Below, one piece after another: positions 40,733 through 49,810 of a stretch of DNA of 50,872 nt. This DNA is from Massilia kyonggiensis (GTDB lineage Bacteria > Pseudomonadota > Gammaproteobacteria > Burkholderiales > Burkholderiaceae_D), in contig NZ_JANUGY010000020.1 of the NCBI RefSeq assembly GCF_024756235.1, positions 1 through 50,872 on the forward strand. Reading direction: 5' to 3'. Each line of letters opens with the position of its first letter. Position 1 is the stretch's first letter. Under the pieces are notes generated by a model. The model ran no database searches. It was given only the letters and a program-made list of their open reading frames with translations, and was not told the origin of the DNA. The translations under genes and the position numbers were made by a program.

Positions 40733-42216
40733 GCCGGCTCGGGCGCCGCGGGCAGGTCGACCGCGAACGTGGCGCCGCTGCCCGGCGCCGATTCCACGGC
40801 CACGCGGCCGCCCATGCGCTCGACGCCTTTCTTGACGATCGCGAGGCCGATGCCCGTGCCGGGGTATTCCTCTTCGCTGTGCAGGCGTTCGAACACGTTG
40901 AAGATGCGGGCCTGGGCCGCCGGCGCGATGCCGATGCCGTCGTCGCTGACCGTGACCCGCACCATCGATCCGGCTGCGCTTGCCGCGATGCGCACGACCG
41001 GCGCTTCGCCGGGCCGCACGAACTTGACGGCGTTCGAGACGAGGTTCGTCAGCGCCTGCACGAACGTCTGGCGGTGCGCGCGCACGGTCAGGCCGTCCGG
41101 CACGTCGACGTGCAGCCGCGCCCTGGCCTGCTGGATCTCGGCGTGCAGCGCCGACGTCACTTCGTGCAGCGCTTCCCGGATGACGATGGATTCGGTGGCG
41201 ATCTCGGTACGCGACAGGCGCGCGAATTCCAGCAGGTCGGACACCATCGTGTCGACGCGGTGCGCGACGGCCTCGATGCGGTTGATGTACAGGTTGGCCT
41301 TGTCGAGGTGGCCCTCGGCGAAATCCTGCTTGAGGACGTTGGCATAGCCCTGGATCGTGCGCAGCGGCTCGCGCATGTCGTGCGAGACCGAGAAGCCGAA
41401 CGTCTCCAGCGCCTCGTTGGCTTCCTGCAGCTGGCGCGTACGCGTGGCGATGCGCTGTTCCAGGTCGGCGTTCAGGCGCAGGATCTCCAGTTCGGCGCGG
41501 CGCAGCGACGTCACGTCGTCGACGATGCCGTCGACGGCGTCGTGCCCGTTGACGCGCACGCGCACGAGTTTCACCTTGAACGCGCGGTCGCCCACGTCCA
41601 ACTGGAGATCGGCCGCGTCCAGGGTCGCCTTCAGTTCCGGAATGTGCTGCCGGACGTCCTCGATCAGCGGGTGATGCGCCGCCTTCGTGAATTCGCCGGA
41701 CGCGAGGCCCAGCATGCTCCAGAACGCGCGGTTGCCTTCCTCGATCTCGCCTTCGAGCGAGATGCGGAAGACGCCGACCTGGATGTTTTCCAGCAGCGAC
41801 GCGAGCCGCGTCTCGCTGCGGATGGCGCGCGAGCGGATCTCGGTGCGGTCGAGGCACGTGCGCACGGCGACGGGCAGGCGCGCGTAGTGGCGCGGGCTCT
41901 TGATCACGTAGTCGTCCAGGCCGTGCTTCATGGCTTCCACCGCGATTTCCTGCGTGCCCGTCGCCGTGAACATGATCACCGACAGCTGCGGATCGTGCGC
42001 CTTGATCAGCTTGAGCACGTCCAGTCCCGTCGTCCAGCGCATCTGGTAGTCGGTGATGACGAGGTCGAACGGAAAGCCGGCCTCGGCCACCTGTTCGAAG
42101 CCGGCGCGGTCGCCCACCTCCGTCGTCTGGCAACCGGAAAAATGGCGTTCCAGTTCGCGGCGCGCGAGCAGGCGGTCGTCGGGATTGTCGTCGAGAAGAA
42201 GGAAACGCAGGGGCAT
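40729..42216 (-). CDS. REC-PAS sensor histidine kinase (phytochrome-like kinase core)
   Basis: 495 aa from the ATG at 42216 (MPLRFLLLDDNPDDRLLARR). Receiver 1-125 (Asp in FDLVITDYQMRWTTG), PAS about 140-250, coiled coil with EILRLNADLEQRIATRTRQL, HisKA near 279 (FGFSVSHDMREPLRTIQGY), HATPase about 370-490 (NLVSNAVKFV, DDGIGIAP, GTGIGLAIVKKGVERMGG). The receiver-first layout suggests it is switched by phosphorylation from the membrane kinase encoded upstream. It lies 67 bp after that gene and overlaps the next by 4 bp. Confidence 0.93.
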   Translation of the reverse strand: MPLRFLLLDDNPDDRLLARRELERHFSGCQTTEVGDRAGFEQVAEAGFPFDLVITDYQMRWTTGLDVLKLIKAHDPQLSVIMFTATGTQEIAVEAMKHGLDDYVIKSPRHYARLPVAVRTCLDRTEIRSRAIRSETRLASLLENIQVGVFRISLEGEIEEGNRAFWSMLGLASGEFTKAAHHPLIEDVRQHIPELKATLDAADLQLDVGDRAFKVKLVRVRVNGHDAVDGIVDDVTSLRRAELEILRLNADLEQRIATRTRQLQEANEALETFGFSVSHDMREPLRTIQGYANVLKQDFAEGHLDKANLYINRIEAVAHRVDTMVSDLLEFARLSRTEIATESIVIREALHEVTSALHAEIQQARARLHVDVPDGLTVRAHRQTFVQALTNLVSNAVKFVRPGEAPVVRIAASAAGSMVRVTVSDDGIGIAPAAQARIFNVFERLHSEEEYPGTGIGLAIVKKGVERMGGRVAVESAPGSGATFAVDLPAAPEPA

Positions 42217-42283
42217 GGTCGATTCGGGGAAGGGACTTGTCGTGGTGCAAGCATTCCTATTGTAGCCGTAATGACGGCCCCCG

Positions 42284-44074
42284 TCAGGCGACCGGCGGCG
42301 CATCCGCCGGCGCGGCGGCCGGCAGCGGCTGCGGACGCGGCCGTTGCAGGCACAGCCGGAACACGGTGCCTGCCGGCGACGGTTCGACGCGGATCGTGCC
42401 GCCCAGCCGTTCCACGCCCTTCTTGACGATGGCGAGGCCGATGCCCGTGCCCTGGTACTGCTCCTCGCCGTGCAGGCGCTCGAACACGTCGAACACGCGT
42501 TCGCGCTTGTCCTCGGGGATGCCGATGCCGTTGTCGGCGATGCGCACCCAGGCCGCGTCGGCGGTGACGTGGGCATCGATGCGCACGTGCGGCGCCACGC
42601 CCGGCGCCACGAACTTGATCGCATTGCCGATCAGGTTCACGAATACCTGCACGAGCACCGCTTCGTTGCCGAGCACCGTGGGCAGCGTGGACGCCGCGTC
42701 GATCCGGGCGCCGGCCGCCGCGATCTCCGTCTCCATGTCGCCCAGCGCGAGCTGCACGACGCGGTCCAGTTCGACGGGCTGCAGGCGCAGTTCCGCGCGC
42801 GACAGCTGGCTGTAGGCGAGCAGGTCCGTCACGAGCCGGTCCATGTGCTGGCTGACGGCGAGGATGCGGCGCACGAATTTCGTGCCCGTCGCGCTCAGCG
42901 CGGCTGCCTCGTCTTCCAGCAGCGCGGCCGCATAGCCCTGCACGTTGCGCAGCGGCGCGCGCAGGTCGTGCGCGATGGTGTGGGCGAAGGAGCGCAACTC
43001 CATGTTGGCCTCGGCCAGCTGCTCCGTGCGCGCCTGGATGCGCTGTTCGAGCAACAGGTTGGCGTCGCCGAGTTCGCGCTGCGTGCGCTTCAGCTCCGTC
43101 ACGTCCAGCATGCTCATCACGGCGCCGCGTACCTCGCCGTCGACGAGGAGCGGCTGGCAGTTTAGCAGCCAGGCGCGCATCCGCTCAGGCTGGGCGGGGC
43201 TGCCGGCGATCGGGATGCCGGTCACGGCCTGGTTCTCGCGCAGCGACGCCCGCAGCGCCGCGGCCAGCGCGTCGTCGTCGCTGCCCGATCCGGCGATGCG
43301 GAACACGGTCGTCAGCAACTGGTCGCGCGCCTGCGCCTCTTCGCAGCCAAGCAATTGTTCCGCCACCCGGTTCATGAAGCGCACCCGGCCGAACACGTCG
43401 ACGGCGATCACGGCTTCGCCGATGCTGCGCAGGGTCGCGTCGAGATTCGCCCGCTGGGCCGCGAGGAAGTCGGCATCGCGGCGGGCCATTGCCCGGACGA
43501 AGAACAGCAGGGCGATGGACAGCACCGACATGGCGCCGGCGGCCGCGATCGTGCGCGCACGGTCGGTGCCCGCGGCCGCGTCGCGCAGCACGAGCAGGCG
43601 CTCCTCTTCGGCCTGCAACGCGGCGATGCGGAAGGCGATCGCCTGGCGCAACGCACGCTCGTCTTCCCTGCTGGGATAGGCCTTGGCGCGCTCCATGCCG
43701 GTCCGCAGGTTGCGCACGTACTCATCCAGCAGGCGGCTCAGGTCGGCCAGCGTACGCTGCTGGCTGGGGTTATCGCTGGTCAATTGGGTGAGCGCGTGGA
43801 GTTCGCGGGGCAGGGCGGTCAGGCGCTCCTGGAAATCCGCATCGTCGCGGCGGCTGTATTCGAGCCGCAGCGATTTCTGCAGCGCGTCGGCCTCGTTGAT
43901 CAGGCTTTGTGCGCCCTGCACGTGCTGCAGCACTTCGCGCGTGTGATTGACCCAACGCCAGGACGCGGCCGTGCGCTGGATGCCGACGGCAAGCGTGGAC
44001 ATGCCAGCGAGCAGCACAGCGATGCTGATGGCCGCTGCGATATTGACGTACCGATGTGTCCTGTGGATGAGCAT
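42284..44074 (-). CDS. Membrane CHASE3-PAS sensor histidine kinase
   Basis: 596 aa. Two membrane helices (about 11-31 and 178-198) flank a CHASE3-like helical periplasmic domain (ALQKSLRLEYSRRDDADFQ). PAS about 205-330 (LRSIGEAVIAVDVFGRVRFM). A coiled coil (LLEQRIQARTEQLAEANMEL) leads to HisKA near 369 (FAHTIAHDLRAPLRNVQGY) and HATPase (NLIGNAIKFV, DNGIGIPEDKRERVFDVF, GTGIGLAIVKKGVERLGG). The ending is Pro/Ala-rich. It heads the three-kinase group and is the only one with a membrane anchor, so it is the probable signal input. The signal is unknown. Confidence 0.92.
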   Translation of the reverse strand: MLIHRTHRYVNIAAAISIAVLLAGMSTLAVGIQRTAASWRWVNHTREVLQHVQGAQSLINEADALQKSLRLEYSRRDDADFQERLTALPRELHALTQLTSDNPSQQRTLADLSRLLDEYVRNLRTGMERAKAYPSREDERALRQAIAFRIAALQAEEERLLVLRDAAAGTDRARTIAAAGAMSVLSIALLFFVRAMARRDADFLAAQRANLDATLRSIGEAVIAVDVFGRVRFMNRVAEQLLGCEEAQARDQLLTTVFRIAGSGSDDDALAAALRASLRENQAVTGIPIAGSPAQPERMRAWLLNCQPLLVDGEVRGAVMSMLDVTELKRTQRELGDANLLLEQRIQARTEQLAEANMELRSFAHTIAHDLRAPLRNVQGYAAALLEDEAAALSATGTKFVRRILAVSQHMDRLVTDLLAYSQLSRAELRLQPVELDRVVQLALGDMETEIAAAGARIDAASTLPTVLGNEAVLVQVFVNLIGNAIKFVAPGVAPHVRIDAHVTADAAWVRIADNGIGIPEDKRERVFDVFERLHGEEQYQGTGIGLAIVKKGVERLGGTIRVEPSPAGTVFRLCLQRPRPQPLPAAAPADAPPVA

Positions 44075-44186
44075 TGTGTCGGCGCCGAACTTCCCATGTA
44101 ACCATTCTACTCATTCATGGTCGATTGCGGGCTCGGCGACACGTGCGTGGCCTGTGATTTCGACTGACGACCCCCATCTGCCAGGC

Positions 44187-44771
44187 ATGCGAACCCTGCT
44201 GCGCAGCCTCCTCATCGCCATCATCCTGCTCGCCGCCGAGGGCATCCTGCGCCCGTGGCTGGACGACGTCGCGTACGCGATCCGGCTCGGATCCCTGCCC
44301 GCGCCGGCGGCGTTGCCGGTGCCCGTGGCGGGCGTGAAGCCCGTGCAGCTGGCCGATACGTGGGGCGGTGCGCGCAGCGGCGGGCGCAGGCACGAAGGCA
44401 TCGACATCTTCGCGAAGCGGGGCACGCCCGTGCTGTCGAGCACGGAAGGCATCGTGCTGCGGGTCGGCACCAACCGGCTGGGCGGACAGGTCGTGTGGGT
44501 GCTGGGGCCCGGCGGCCAGCGCCACTACTATGCCCACCTGGACCGCTACGGCGACGTGCGCGCGGGCATGCGCGTGCGGACGGGCAGCATCCTCGGCTAT
44601 GTCGGCAACACGGGGAATGCGGCCACCACGCCGCCGCACCTGCATTACGGCATCTACACGGCGGGCGGGGCCATCAACCCGTATCCGCTGCTGAAAGCTG
44701 ATGCTCGGCATAGTCCTACACGCGCACGGCTGTTCGATTACACGGGACGCGCACGCACTACAATCACGTAA
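44187..44771 (+). CDS. M23-family peptidoglycan endopeptidase (LytM type)
   Basis: 194 aa from the ATG at 44187 (MRTLLRSLLIAIILLAAEGI). An N-terminal hydrophobic segment of about 20 residues serves as signal or membrane anchor. The LytM core has the zinc ligands H69 and D73 (RRHEGIDIF) and H153 (PPHLHYGIY), with catalytic H117 in YYAHLD. All M23 residues are present, so an active D,D- or glycine-endopeptidase cutting peptidoglycan crosslinks is likely. It is divergent from the sensor kinase cluster, about 110 bp away. Confidence 0.9.
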   Translation: MRTLLRSLLIAIILLAAEGILRPWLDDVAYAIRLGSLPAPAALPVPVAGVKPVQLADTWGGARSGGRRHEGIDIFAKRGTPVLSSTEGIVLRVGTNRLGGQVVWVLGPGGQRHYYAHLDRYGDVRAGMRVRTGSILGYVGNTGNAATTPPHLHYGIYTAGGAINPYPLLKADARHSPTRARLFDYTGRARTTIT

Positions 44772-44798
44772 ACAGTAGGTAAACCCGAGTTTCAAGCC

Positions 44799-45537
44799 AT
44801 GGATACTGCAGTCGTCAACAGCATGCCCGTCCAGAACGTCGGCGAACAGCTGCGCCGCGACACCGTGCTGTGGCGCTATCTCGACGCGGCCAAGCTGTTC
44901 GACTTCTTCGAGAACTCGACGCTGTTCTTCTGCCGCGCCGACCATTTCAGCGACAAGTTCTAGGGCGCGTTCACGCCGTCGCTGCGCGCCCAGATCAGCG
45001 AGGCGCACGCGCGCGGCGAGATCGACTACGACTACGAGCAGTTCAAGCGGCGCACGGACGAATCGGTCGTCATCACGCGGGCATCGGAACCAGGACGACA
45101 GCGCGGCCATGTGGGCGTTGTATGGCAAGTCGGAATGCGCCGTGGCGCTGACGACGACCGTCGGGCAGCTCGCGGACACCGTGGAACACATCGCCGAGCA
45201 CAAGATCTCGATTGCGCGCGTGGAATACGTGAAGCACTGGAGCGACCCGAAGCTGGACGTCTCGCCCGACTACACGCGCATCTTTGCCTACAAGACCAAG
45301 GCCTACGAATACGAAAAGGAGGTGCGGGCGATCATCGACCGCACCCGCGCGCCGTCCGGGCCCGACATGCGCCAGCCCGGCATCGTCGTGCCCATCGACG
45401 CCGGCCGCCTGCTGCGCAGCATCGTGATCGCGCCGGATGCGCCGCCGTGGTTCGAAAACCTCGTGCGGCAATCGGCGCAGCGCTACGGCATCCGCGTGCC
45501 CGTGCGGCGCTCGAAGCTGGCCACGGACCCGATCTGA
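44799..45537 (+). pseudogene. Decayed DUF2971 gene (in-frame stop and frameshift)
   Basis: The frame from the ATG at 44799 reads LWRYLDAAKLFDFFENSTLFFCRADHFSDKF-stop-GAF, where the TAG at 44961-44963 replaces the Glu codon of the family's FxDxFEG motif. Downstream the reading frame shifts by one near 45085: HRNQDDSAAMWALYGKSECAV continues in another frame to a TGA at 45535. A two-base loss at a CWHxN codon pair explains it. The downstream piece keeps KTKAYEYEKEVRAI, typical of DUF2971. Function of the family is not established; it is often near mobile elements or defence genes. Two separate lesions make sequencing error unlikely. Confidence 0.85.
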
Positions 45538-45610
45538 AAATTCGGGGTCAGAAAATTCGGGGTCAGAGCACATTTTCCGAAAAATTCGGGGTCAGAGCAC
45601 TTTTTGGGGC
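45537..45610 (+). repeat. Tandem GGGGTCAGA repeats (three copies)
   Basis: Three copies of AAAATTCGGGGTCAG begin at 45537, 45552 and 45580. The second and third continue with AGCACNTTTT. They start right at the stop of the decayed DUF2971 gene. Similar units in inverted orientation lie at 45719-45767, so the region looks like a repeat-based element around about 110 bp of non-coding DNA. Confidence 0.75.
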
Positions 45611-45718
45611 AAAGTTTTTTAGGCAAATCTGTCGGTTGACAGGGCCGGGTCTCGCTCGTTCAGGCACCGGCACCGCGCTTCAGCTGGGTAAGCAATGGCT
45701 AACCGAACATTGATCAGA

Positions 45719-45767
45719 AATGTGCTCTGACCCCGAATTCGGCAAAAAATGGGGTCTGACCCCGAAT
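45719..45767 (-). repeat. Inverted copies of the GGGGTCAGA repeat
   Basis: AATGTGCTCTGACCCCGAATT (split here: AATGTGCTCTGACC plus CCGAATT) at 45719-45739 is the reverse of the units at 45537-45610. A second copy, GGGGTCTGACCCCGAAT, lies at 45751-45767 and is itself palindromic (GGGGTCtGACCCC). The 108 bp between the two arrays has no gene. Confidence 0.7.
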
Positions 45768-45784
45768 CTGGGAAATTGGAGGCG

Positions 45785-45812
45785 AAAAAAAGCCGGGCAC
45801 GTGGCCCGGCTT
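45785..45812 (-). terminator. Rho-independent terminator of the GH1/glucokinase/MFS operon
   Basis: Eight-base arms AGCCGGGC (45791-45798) and GCCCGGCT (45804-45811) with a five-base loop. Read on the minus strand they are followed by seven T (the A run at 45785-45791). It lies 19 bp past the MFS stop codon. Confidence 0.88.
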
Positions 45813-45830
45813 GAAATGACGGCCTGGATC

Positions 45831-47198
45831 TCAGGCCGCGCGGTGAGAGGCGTTTGCGTCGTTGGCGGCCGGCGCGAGCTTGGCGCTGTCGCCGCCGGCG
45901 CCCATGCCGTCGTCATGGTGGAACGGCGCGAACCACGTCGCGAGGAACGACGGGATCGTGGCGATCATGACGGCGACGAAATAGCTGACGTAGCCCAGGT
46001 ATTCCTGCAGCATGCCGCTGATCGCGCCCGTGACCATCATGCACAGCCCCATCAGGCCCGTGCCGAACGCGTAGTGCGTGGTCGTGTACTTGCCCGGCGC
46101 GAGCTGCTGCATCAGGTAGATCATGTAGCCGACCGAACCGAAACCGTAGAAGAATTTTTCCACGATGACGCCGGCCGCGATGGTCCACGAATCGGTGGGC
46201 AGCGCCATGGCCATCGCGAGGAACGTCAGGTTCGGGATGTTGACGGCGCAGCACAGGATGAACAGCGTGCGCTTCAGGCCGCGCTTCGCGACGAACATGC
46301 CGCCCAGCAGGGAACCGACGAGCACCGCGATCAGGCCCCACGTGCCGTAGATGATGCCCAAGCTCTCGTTGGAGAGGCCAAGCCCGCCCTTCGCCGCCGA
46401 ATCGACCATGAAGAAGGGGCCGATCTTTTCCAGCATGCCGATGCTGAAGCGGAACAGGAAGGCGAACGCGATCATCTTCCACACGTCGCGCTTCTGGAAG
46501 AACGTGACGAACGAATCCAGCAGGATGACGGCGGCGCCGCGCACGCTCGTGGGCGTGTTTTCCGCGCGCGCGCCCTCGGGCATCACGCGCGCATGCCAGG
46601 CGGCCATCACGAGGACGAGGCCGGCGACGATGAAGAAGATCACGCGCCACGCGTCCATCCAGTCCGGTCCGAACACCTTCGGGTCATGGTGGAACACGTC
46701 CGTGTGCAGGCGTCCGCTCAGGTAGACGAGGAAGCCCGACGCGACGATCGGTCCCACGTTCCACGACAGGCTCTGTACGCCGCAGTACAGCGCCTGCGTG
46801 CGCGTGTCGAGCGACGTCACGTAGACGCCGTCGCTGGCGATGTCCTGCGTCGCGCCGATGAACGACATGAGGACGAACAGCGACAGCATCACGACCATCC
46901 AGTTGGGCATGCTCATCGCCAGCCCGGCGCCGGCGAAGCCCAGCGCGATGAGCACCTGCATCAGCAGCACGAAGAATTTCTTCGTCCGGTACATCTCGAC
47001 GAACGGCGCGAACAGCGGTTTCGCCGTGTAGGCGAAGATCAGGAGGCTCGAATACGCGGCGGCGCGCGCATTGTCCATGCCGATGTTCTTGAACATGATG
47101 GCGGTGACGCTCGTCAGCATCACGTAGCCCATCGCCATCGTGAAGTACCCGGTGGGCACCCACAGCAGGGGGTGGCGGCTGCGGTCAGGCGTGTGCAT
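45831..47198 (-). CDS. MFS transporter (AmpG-like), likely sugar uptake
   Basis: 455 aa with about 12 hydrophobic helices. The N-terminal half (GYFTMAMGYVMLTSVTAIMFK, FAYTAKPLFAPFVEMYRTKKFF, GATQDIASDGVYVTSL) resembles AmpG-type major facilitator permeases, where a D-x-A-x-D segment is typical. The central loop carries HHDPKVFGPDWMDAW. Its gene overlaps glucokinase by 14 bp and is in line with a beta-glucosidase, so it probably brings glucosides or disaccharides across the inner membrane. AmpG itself moves muropeptides; here context argues for sugar. Confidence 0.85.
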   Translation of the reverse strand: MHTPDRSRHPLLWVPTGYFTMAMGYVMLTSVTAIMFKNIGMDNARAAAYSSLLIFAYTAKPLFAPFVEMYRTKKFFVLLMQVLIALGFAGAGLAMSMPNWMVVMLSLFVLMSFIGATQDIASDGVYVTSLDTRTQALYCGVQSLSWNVGPIVASGFLVYLSGRLHTDVFHHDPKVFGPDWMDAWRVIFFIVAGLVLVMAAWHARVMPEGARAENTPTSVRGAAVILLDSFVTFFQKRDVWKMIAFAFLFRFSIGMLEKIGPFFMVDSAAKGGLGLSNESLGIIYGTWGLIAVLVGSLLGGMFVAKRGLKRTLFILCCAVNIPNLTFLAMAMALPTDSWTIAAGVIVEKFFYGFGSVGYMIYLMQQLAPGKYTTTHYAFGTGLMGLCMMVTGAISGMLQEYLGYVSYFVAVMIATIPSFLATWFAPFHHDDGMGAGGDSAKLAPAANDANASHRAA

Positions 47199-48237
47199 GG
47201 CCGGCTGCCGTCACGGACTCGATCGGGGCGCGCTGCGCGGCGGCGCGCGCGTCCACCAGCTGCTGGTCCAGCATCGCGGCGGCACCGGCCAGGGCCGGGT
47301 AGGGCGCGTGGATCACGTACACCGGGATCTGCTTGCAGAAGTCGGTGAAACGGCCCTTGTTCTCGAAGCGGGCGCGGAACGACGACTTCGCGAAGAATTC
47401 GCCCAGGCGCGGCACGACGCCGCCGCCGATGTAGATGCCGCCGCGCGCGCACAGCGTCACGGCCACGTTCGCGGCCATCGTGCCCAGGGCGCCGCAGAAG
47501 ACGTCCAGCACTTCCGCGCACAGTGTGTCGCCCGCCAGGCCGCGCTCGACGACCTGCGCCGGTTCCAGTGCTTCACCCTGGATGCCGTCGATGGCGCACA
47601 GCGCCTCGTGGATCGTGGCGAGACCCGGGCCCGAGATCAGGCGCTCGGCCGACACGTGGTCCCATTTCGTCCAGCAGTACGCGAGGATCGCCTGTTCGCG
47701 CGCATTCGACGGCGAGAACGCGACGTGGCCGCCTTCGCTCGGCAGCACCTTCCAGCGGCCGGCGTCGGGAATCACGCCGCCGACCCCGAGGCCGGTGCCC
47801 GCGCCCACGAGGCCGATCACGGCGTCCGGGCTCACGCGGGTGCCGCCGACCTGTTCGAGGTCCGAGTCCGCCAGGCTGGGCACCGACATCGACAGCGCGG
47901 CGAAGTCGTTCACGACGAGCAGCGTGTCGAGGCCGAGGTCGCGGCGCGCGGCGTCGATCGAGAACTGCCAGTGGTGGTTCGTCATCTTGATGAAATCGCC
48001 CTCGACCGGATTCGCGATCGCGATCACGGCGTGGCGCAGTTCACGGGCGGCGCCGGGATGGCCGGCCAGGTAGGCGCGCACGGCGTCCGTGAACGTGGCG
48101 TGGGCGGCGCAGGACAGCGTCGCGATCTCCTCGATGCGGCCGGGGCCGCGCTGCAGCGCGAAGCGGGCGTTCGTCCCGCCGATGTCGGCGAGCAGGCGGG
48201 CGCCGCCGAAAAGCACATCATCCATGGTGTCCCTCAT
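47185..48237 (-). CDS. glk: Glucokinase
   Basis: 350 aa, ATG at 48237 with GAGGAAG upstream; an ATG four codons later is possible. ARLLADIGGTNARFAL (about 13-28) is the phosphate-1 loop of bacterial glucokinases, LLVVNDFAALSM carries the catalytic Asp, VGAGTGLGVGG the phosphate-2 loop, and LPSEGGHVAFSP the sugar-binding Glu/His. The CARGGIYIGGGVVPRL segment is the adenosine motif. It phosphorylates glucose released by the GH1 enzyme, using ATP. It lies 43 bp after the GH1 gene and overlaps the MFS gene by 14 bp. Confidence 0.93.
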   Translation of the reverse strand: MRDTMDDVLFGGARLLADIGGTNARFALQRGPGRIEEIATLSCAAHATFTDAVRAYLAGHPGAARELRHAVIAIANPVEGDFIKMTNHHWQFSIDAARRDLGLDTLLVVNDFAALSMSVPSLADSDLEQVGGTRVSPDAVIGLVGAGTGLGVGGVIPDAGRWKVLPSEGGHVAFSPSNAREQAILAYCWTKWDHVSAERLISGPGLATIHEALCAIDGIQGEALEPAQVVERGLAGDTLCAEVLDVFCGALGTMAANVAVTLCARGGIYIGGGVVPRLGEFFAKSSFRARFENKGRFTDFCKQIPVYVIHAPYPALAGAAAMLDQQLVDARAAAQRAPIESVTAAGHAHA

Positions 48238-48280
48238 GTCTTCCTCGGTCTCCTGTTTTTCTCACCTCACCCCTGAAGGG

Positions 48281-49618
48281 TCAGGCTGCGCGCAATGCGG
48301 CGCGCTGTCCGGCGATGAAGTCGCGGTACCACAGGGCGCTCGCTTTCGGGATGCGCTGCTGGGTCGCGTAGTCGACATACACGATGCCGAACCGCTTGGC
48401 ATAGCCGGAATTCCATTCAAAATTGTCCATCAGGCTCCACAGGAAGTAGCCGCGCACGTCCACGCCCGCGTCCATCGCAACTTTCAGGGCCTCGAGGTGG
48501 GTGCGGACGTATTCCACGCGCTGGGTGTCGTTGACCTGGCCATTCTCGACGGAGTCGACCGCGGCCATGCCGTTTTCCGTAATGTACACCGGCGGCAGGT
48601 CCGGGTACTCCTGTTTCAGCTGCACGAGCAGGTCCGTCAGGCCCTGCGGGTAGATTTCCCAGCCCATGTCCGTGAAGCCCAGGCCACCCTCGGGTTTGCG
48701 CGGCGGGACTTCCGCGCTCATCACTTCGCGGCGGTAGTAGTTCACGCCCAGGAAGTCGATCGGCTGGGCGATGATGTCGAAGTCGCCCGCGTGCACTTCA
48801 GGGGCATTGGCGCCGTGCGCTTCCAGCGACAGGGCCGGATAGCGGCGCTTGAAGATCGGGTCCATGAACCACGCGATCGAGTTGGCCCATTCCAGTGCGG
48901 CCAGGCGGCGGTCGGCTTCCGTGTCCGTCGCCGGTTCCGCGGTCCACTGGTTCAGCACGATGCCGAGCTGGCAGGTGGGATTCACCGCGCGCATCGCCTG
49001 CATGGCGAGGCCGTGCGACAGCAGCAGGTGGTGCGACACCTGGATCGCCTGTTTTTTATCCGCGACGCCCGGTGCGAACTGGCCATTGCCGTAGCCGAGG
49101 TTCGCCGTGCACCACGGCTCGTTGTGCGTGGCGATGCTGGCCACGCGGTTGCCGAAGCGGCGCGCCACTTCGGCCGCGTAGTCGGCGAAGCGGTGCGCCG
49201 TGTCGCGCGACATCCAGCCGCCGTCGTCCTGCAGGCCCTGCGGCAGGTCCCAGTGGTACAGCGTGATGTGCGCGACGATGCCTTTTTCGTCCAGCGCGTC
49301 CAGCAGGCGCGTGTAGAAATCGAAGCCCGCTTCATTCCATGCGCCCTTGCCGGTCGGCTGCACGCGCGCCCACGCCATCGAGAAGCGGTACGCGTTCACG
49401 CCCAGCGACGCCATCATCGCCACGTCGTCGCGGTAGCGGTTGTAGTGGTCGCAGGCGACGTCGCCGTTGCTGCCGTCGATGATGTTGGCCGGATTGTGCG
49501 AGAAGGTATCCCAGATCGAAGGGCCCTTGCCGTCGGCGTCAAAGGCGCCTTCGATCTGGAAGGCGCTGGTGGCGACGCCCCACGTGAAGTTGGAAGGAAA
49601 ACGGATGGAGTCGGTCAT
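48281..49618 (-). CDS. GH1 beta-glucosidase
   Basis: 445 aa from the ATG at 49618 (MTDSIRFPSNFTWGVATSAF), the canonical GH1 N-terminus; an upstream ATG at 49675 would include the operator. No signal peptide, so it works in the cytoplasm. E167 in ATHNEPWC is the acid/base and E348 in VYITENG the nucleophile. QIEGAF, YHWDLPQ and FLWSLMDNFEWNSGY form the glucose site. It splits imported cellobiose or other beta-glucosides. It heads an operon with glucokinase and an MFS carrier, is divergent from a LacI gene, and has that repressor's probable operator upstream. No strong ribosome binding site is visible. Confidence 0.93.
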   Translation of the reverse strand: MTDSIRFPSNFTWGVATSAFQIEGAFDADGKGPSIWDTFSHNPANIIDGSNGDVACDHYNRYRDDVAMMASLGVNAYRFSMAWARVQPTGKGAWNEAGFDFYTRLLDALDEKGIVAHITLYHWDLPQGLQDDGGWMSRDTAHRFADYAAEVARRFGNRVASIATHNEPWCTANLGYGNGQFAPGVADKKQAIQVSHHLLLSHGLAMQAMRAVNPTCQLGIVLNQWTAEPATDTEADRRLAALEWANSIAWFMDPIFKRRYPALSLEAHGANAPEVHAGDFDIIAQPIDFLGVNYYRREVMSAEVPPRKPEGGLGFTDMGWEIYPQGLTDLLVQLKQEYPDLPPVYITENGMAAVDSVENGQVNDTQRVEYVRTHLEALKVAMDAGVDVRGYFLWSLMDNFEWNSGYAKRFGIVYVDYATQQRIPKASALWYRDFIAGQRAALRAA

Positions 49619-49660
49619 GGTGCGCGTTGTAGTCGTTATGATGGGAACTTGGTAATCTTT

Positions 49661-49674
49661 TGAAATCGATTTCA
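49661..49674. promoter_or_regulatory. Perfect LacI operator between GH1 operon and lacI-type gene
   Basis: TGAAATCGATTTCA is a perfect 14-bp palindrome with central CG, 43 bp before the GH1 ATG and 137 bp before the LacI ATG. It is the natural site for the adjacent LacI protein. The only near copy found by eye is at 7131-7144. Confidence 0.75.
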
Positions 49675-49810
49675 TCGTACATGTCTCCTCGGCCGGGTGT
49701 CAATTACAATTTTTACTCGGAAGCATCAACGCCACATGTCAAATGGGCATCTCTGGTGTATATTCACGAGCTTCGCGGCAGCCGCCGTGTAAAGATGCAG
49801 GCCGAAACGC

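Noticed and set aside
40733..42250. Frame continuous with the hybrid kinase gene that would make a 1141-aa protein
   Set aside because: The added N-terminal half is Arg/Pro/Gly-rich nonsense antiphase to the REC-PAS kinase gene at 40729-42216, which has all kinase motifs in its own frame.
45611..45718. Possible small gene or tRNA between the GGGGTCAGA repeat arrays
   Set aside because: No frame with a start and ribosome site, and no cloverleaf-like arms could be found; it appears to be the non-coding centre of the repeat region.
45537..45767. CRISPR array
   Set aside because: The repeats are few, unequally spaced by 15 to 28 bp without unique spacers, partly inverted, and no cas gene is nearby.
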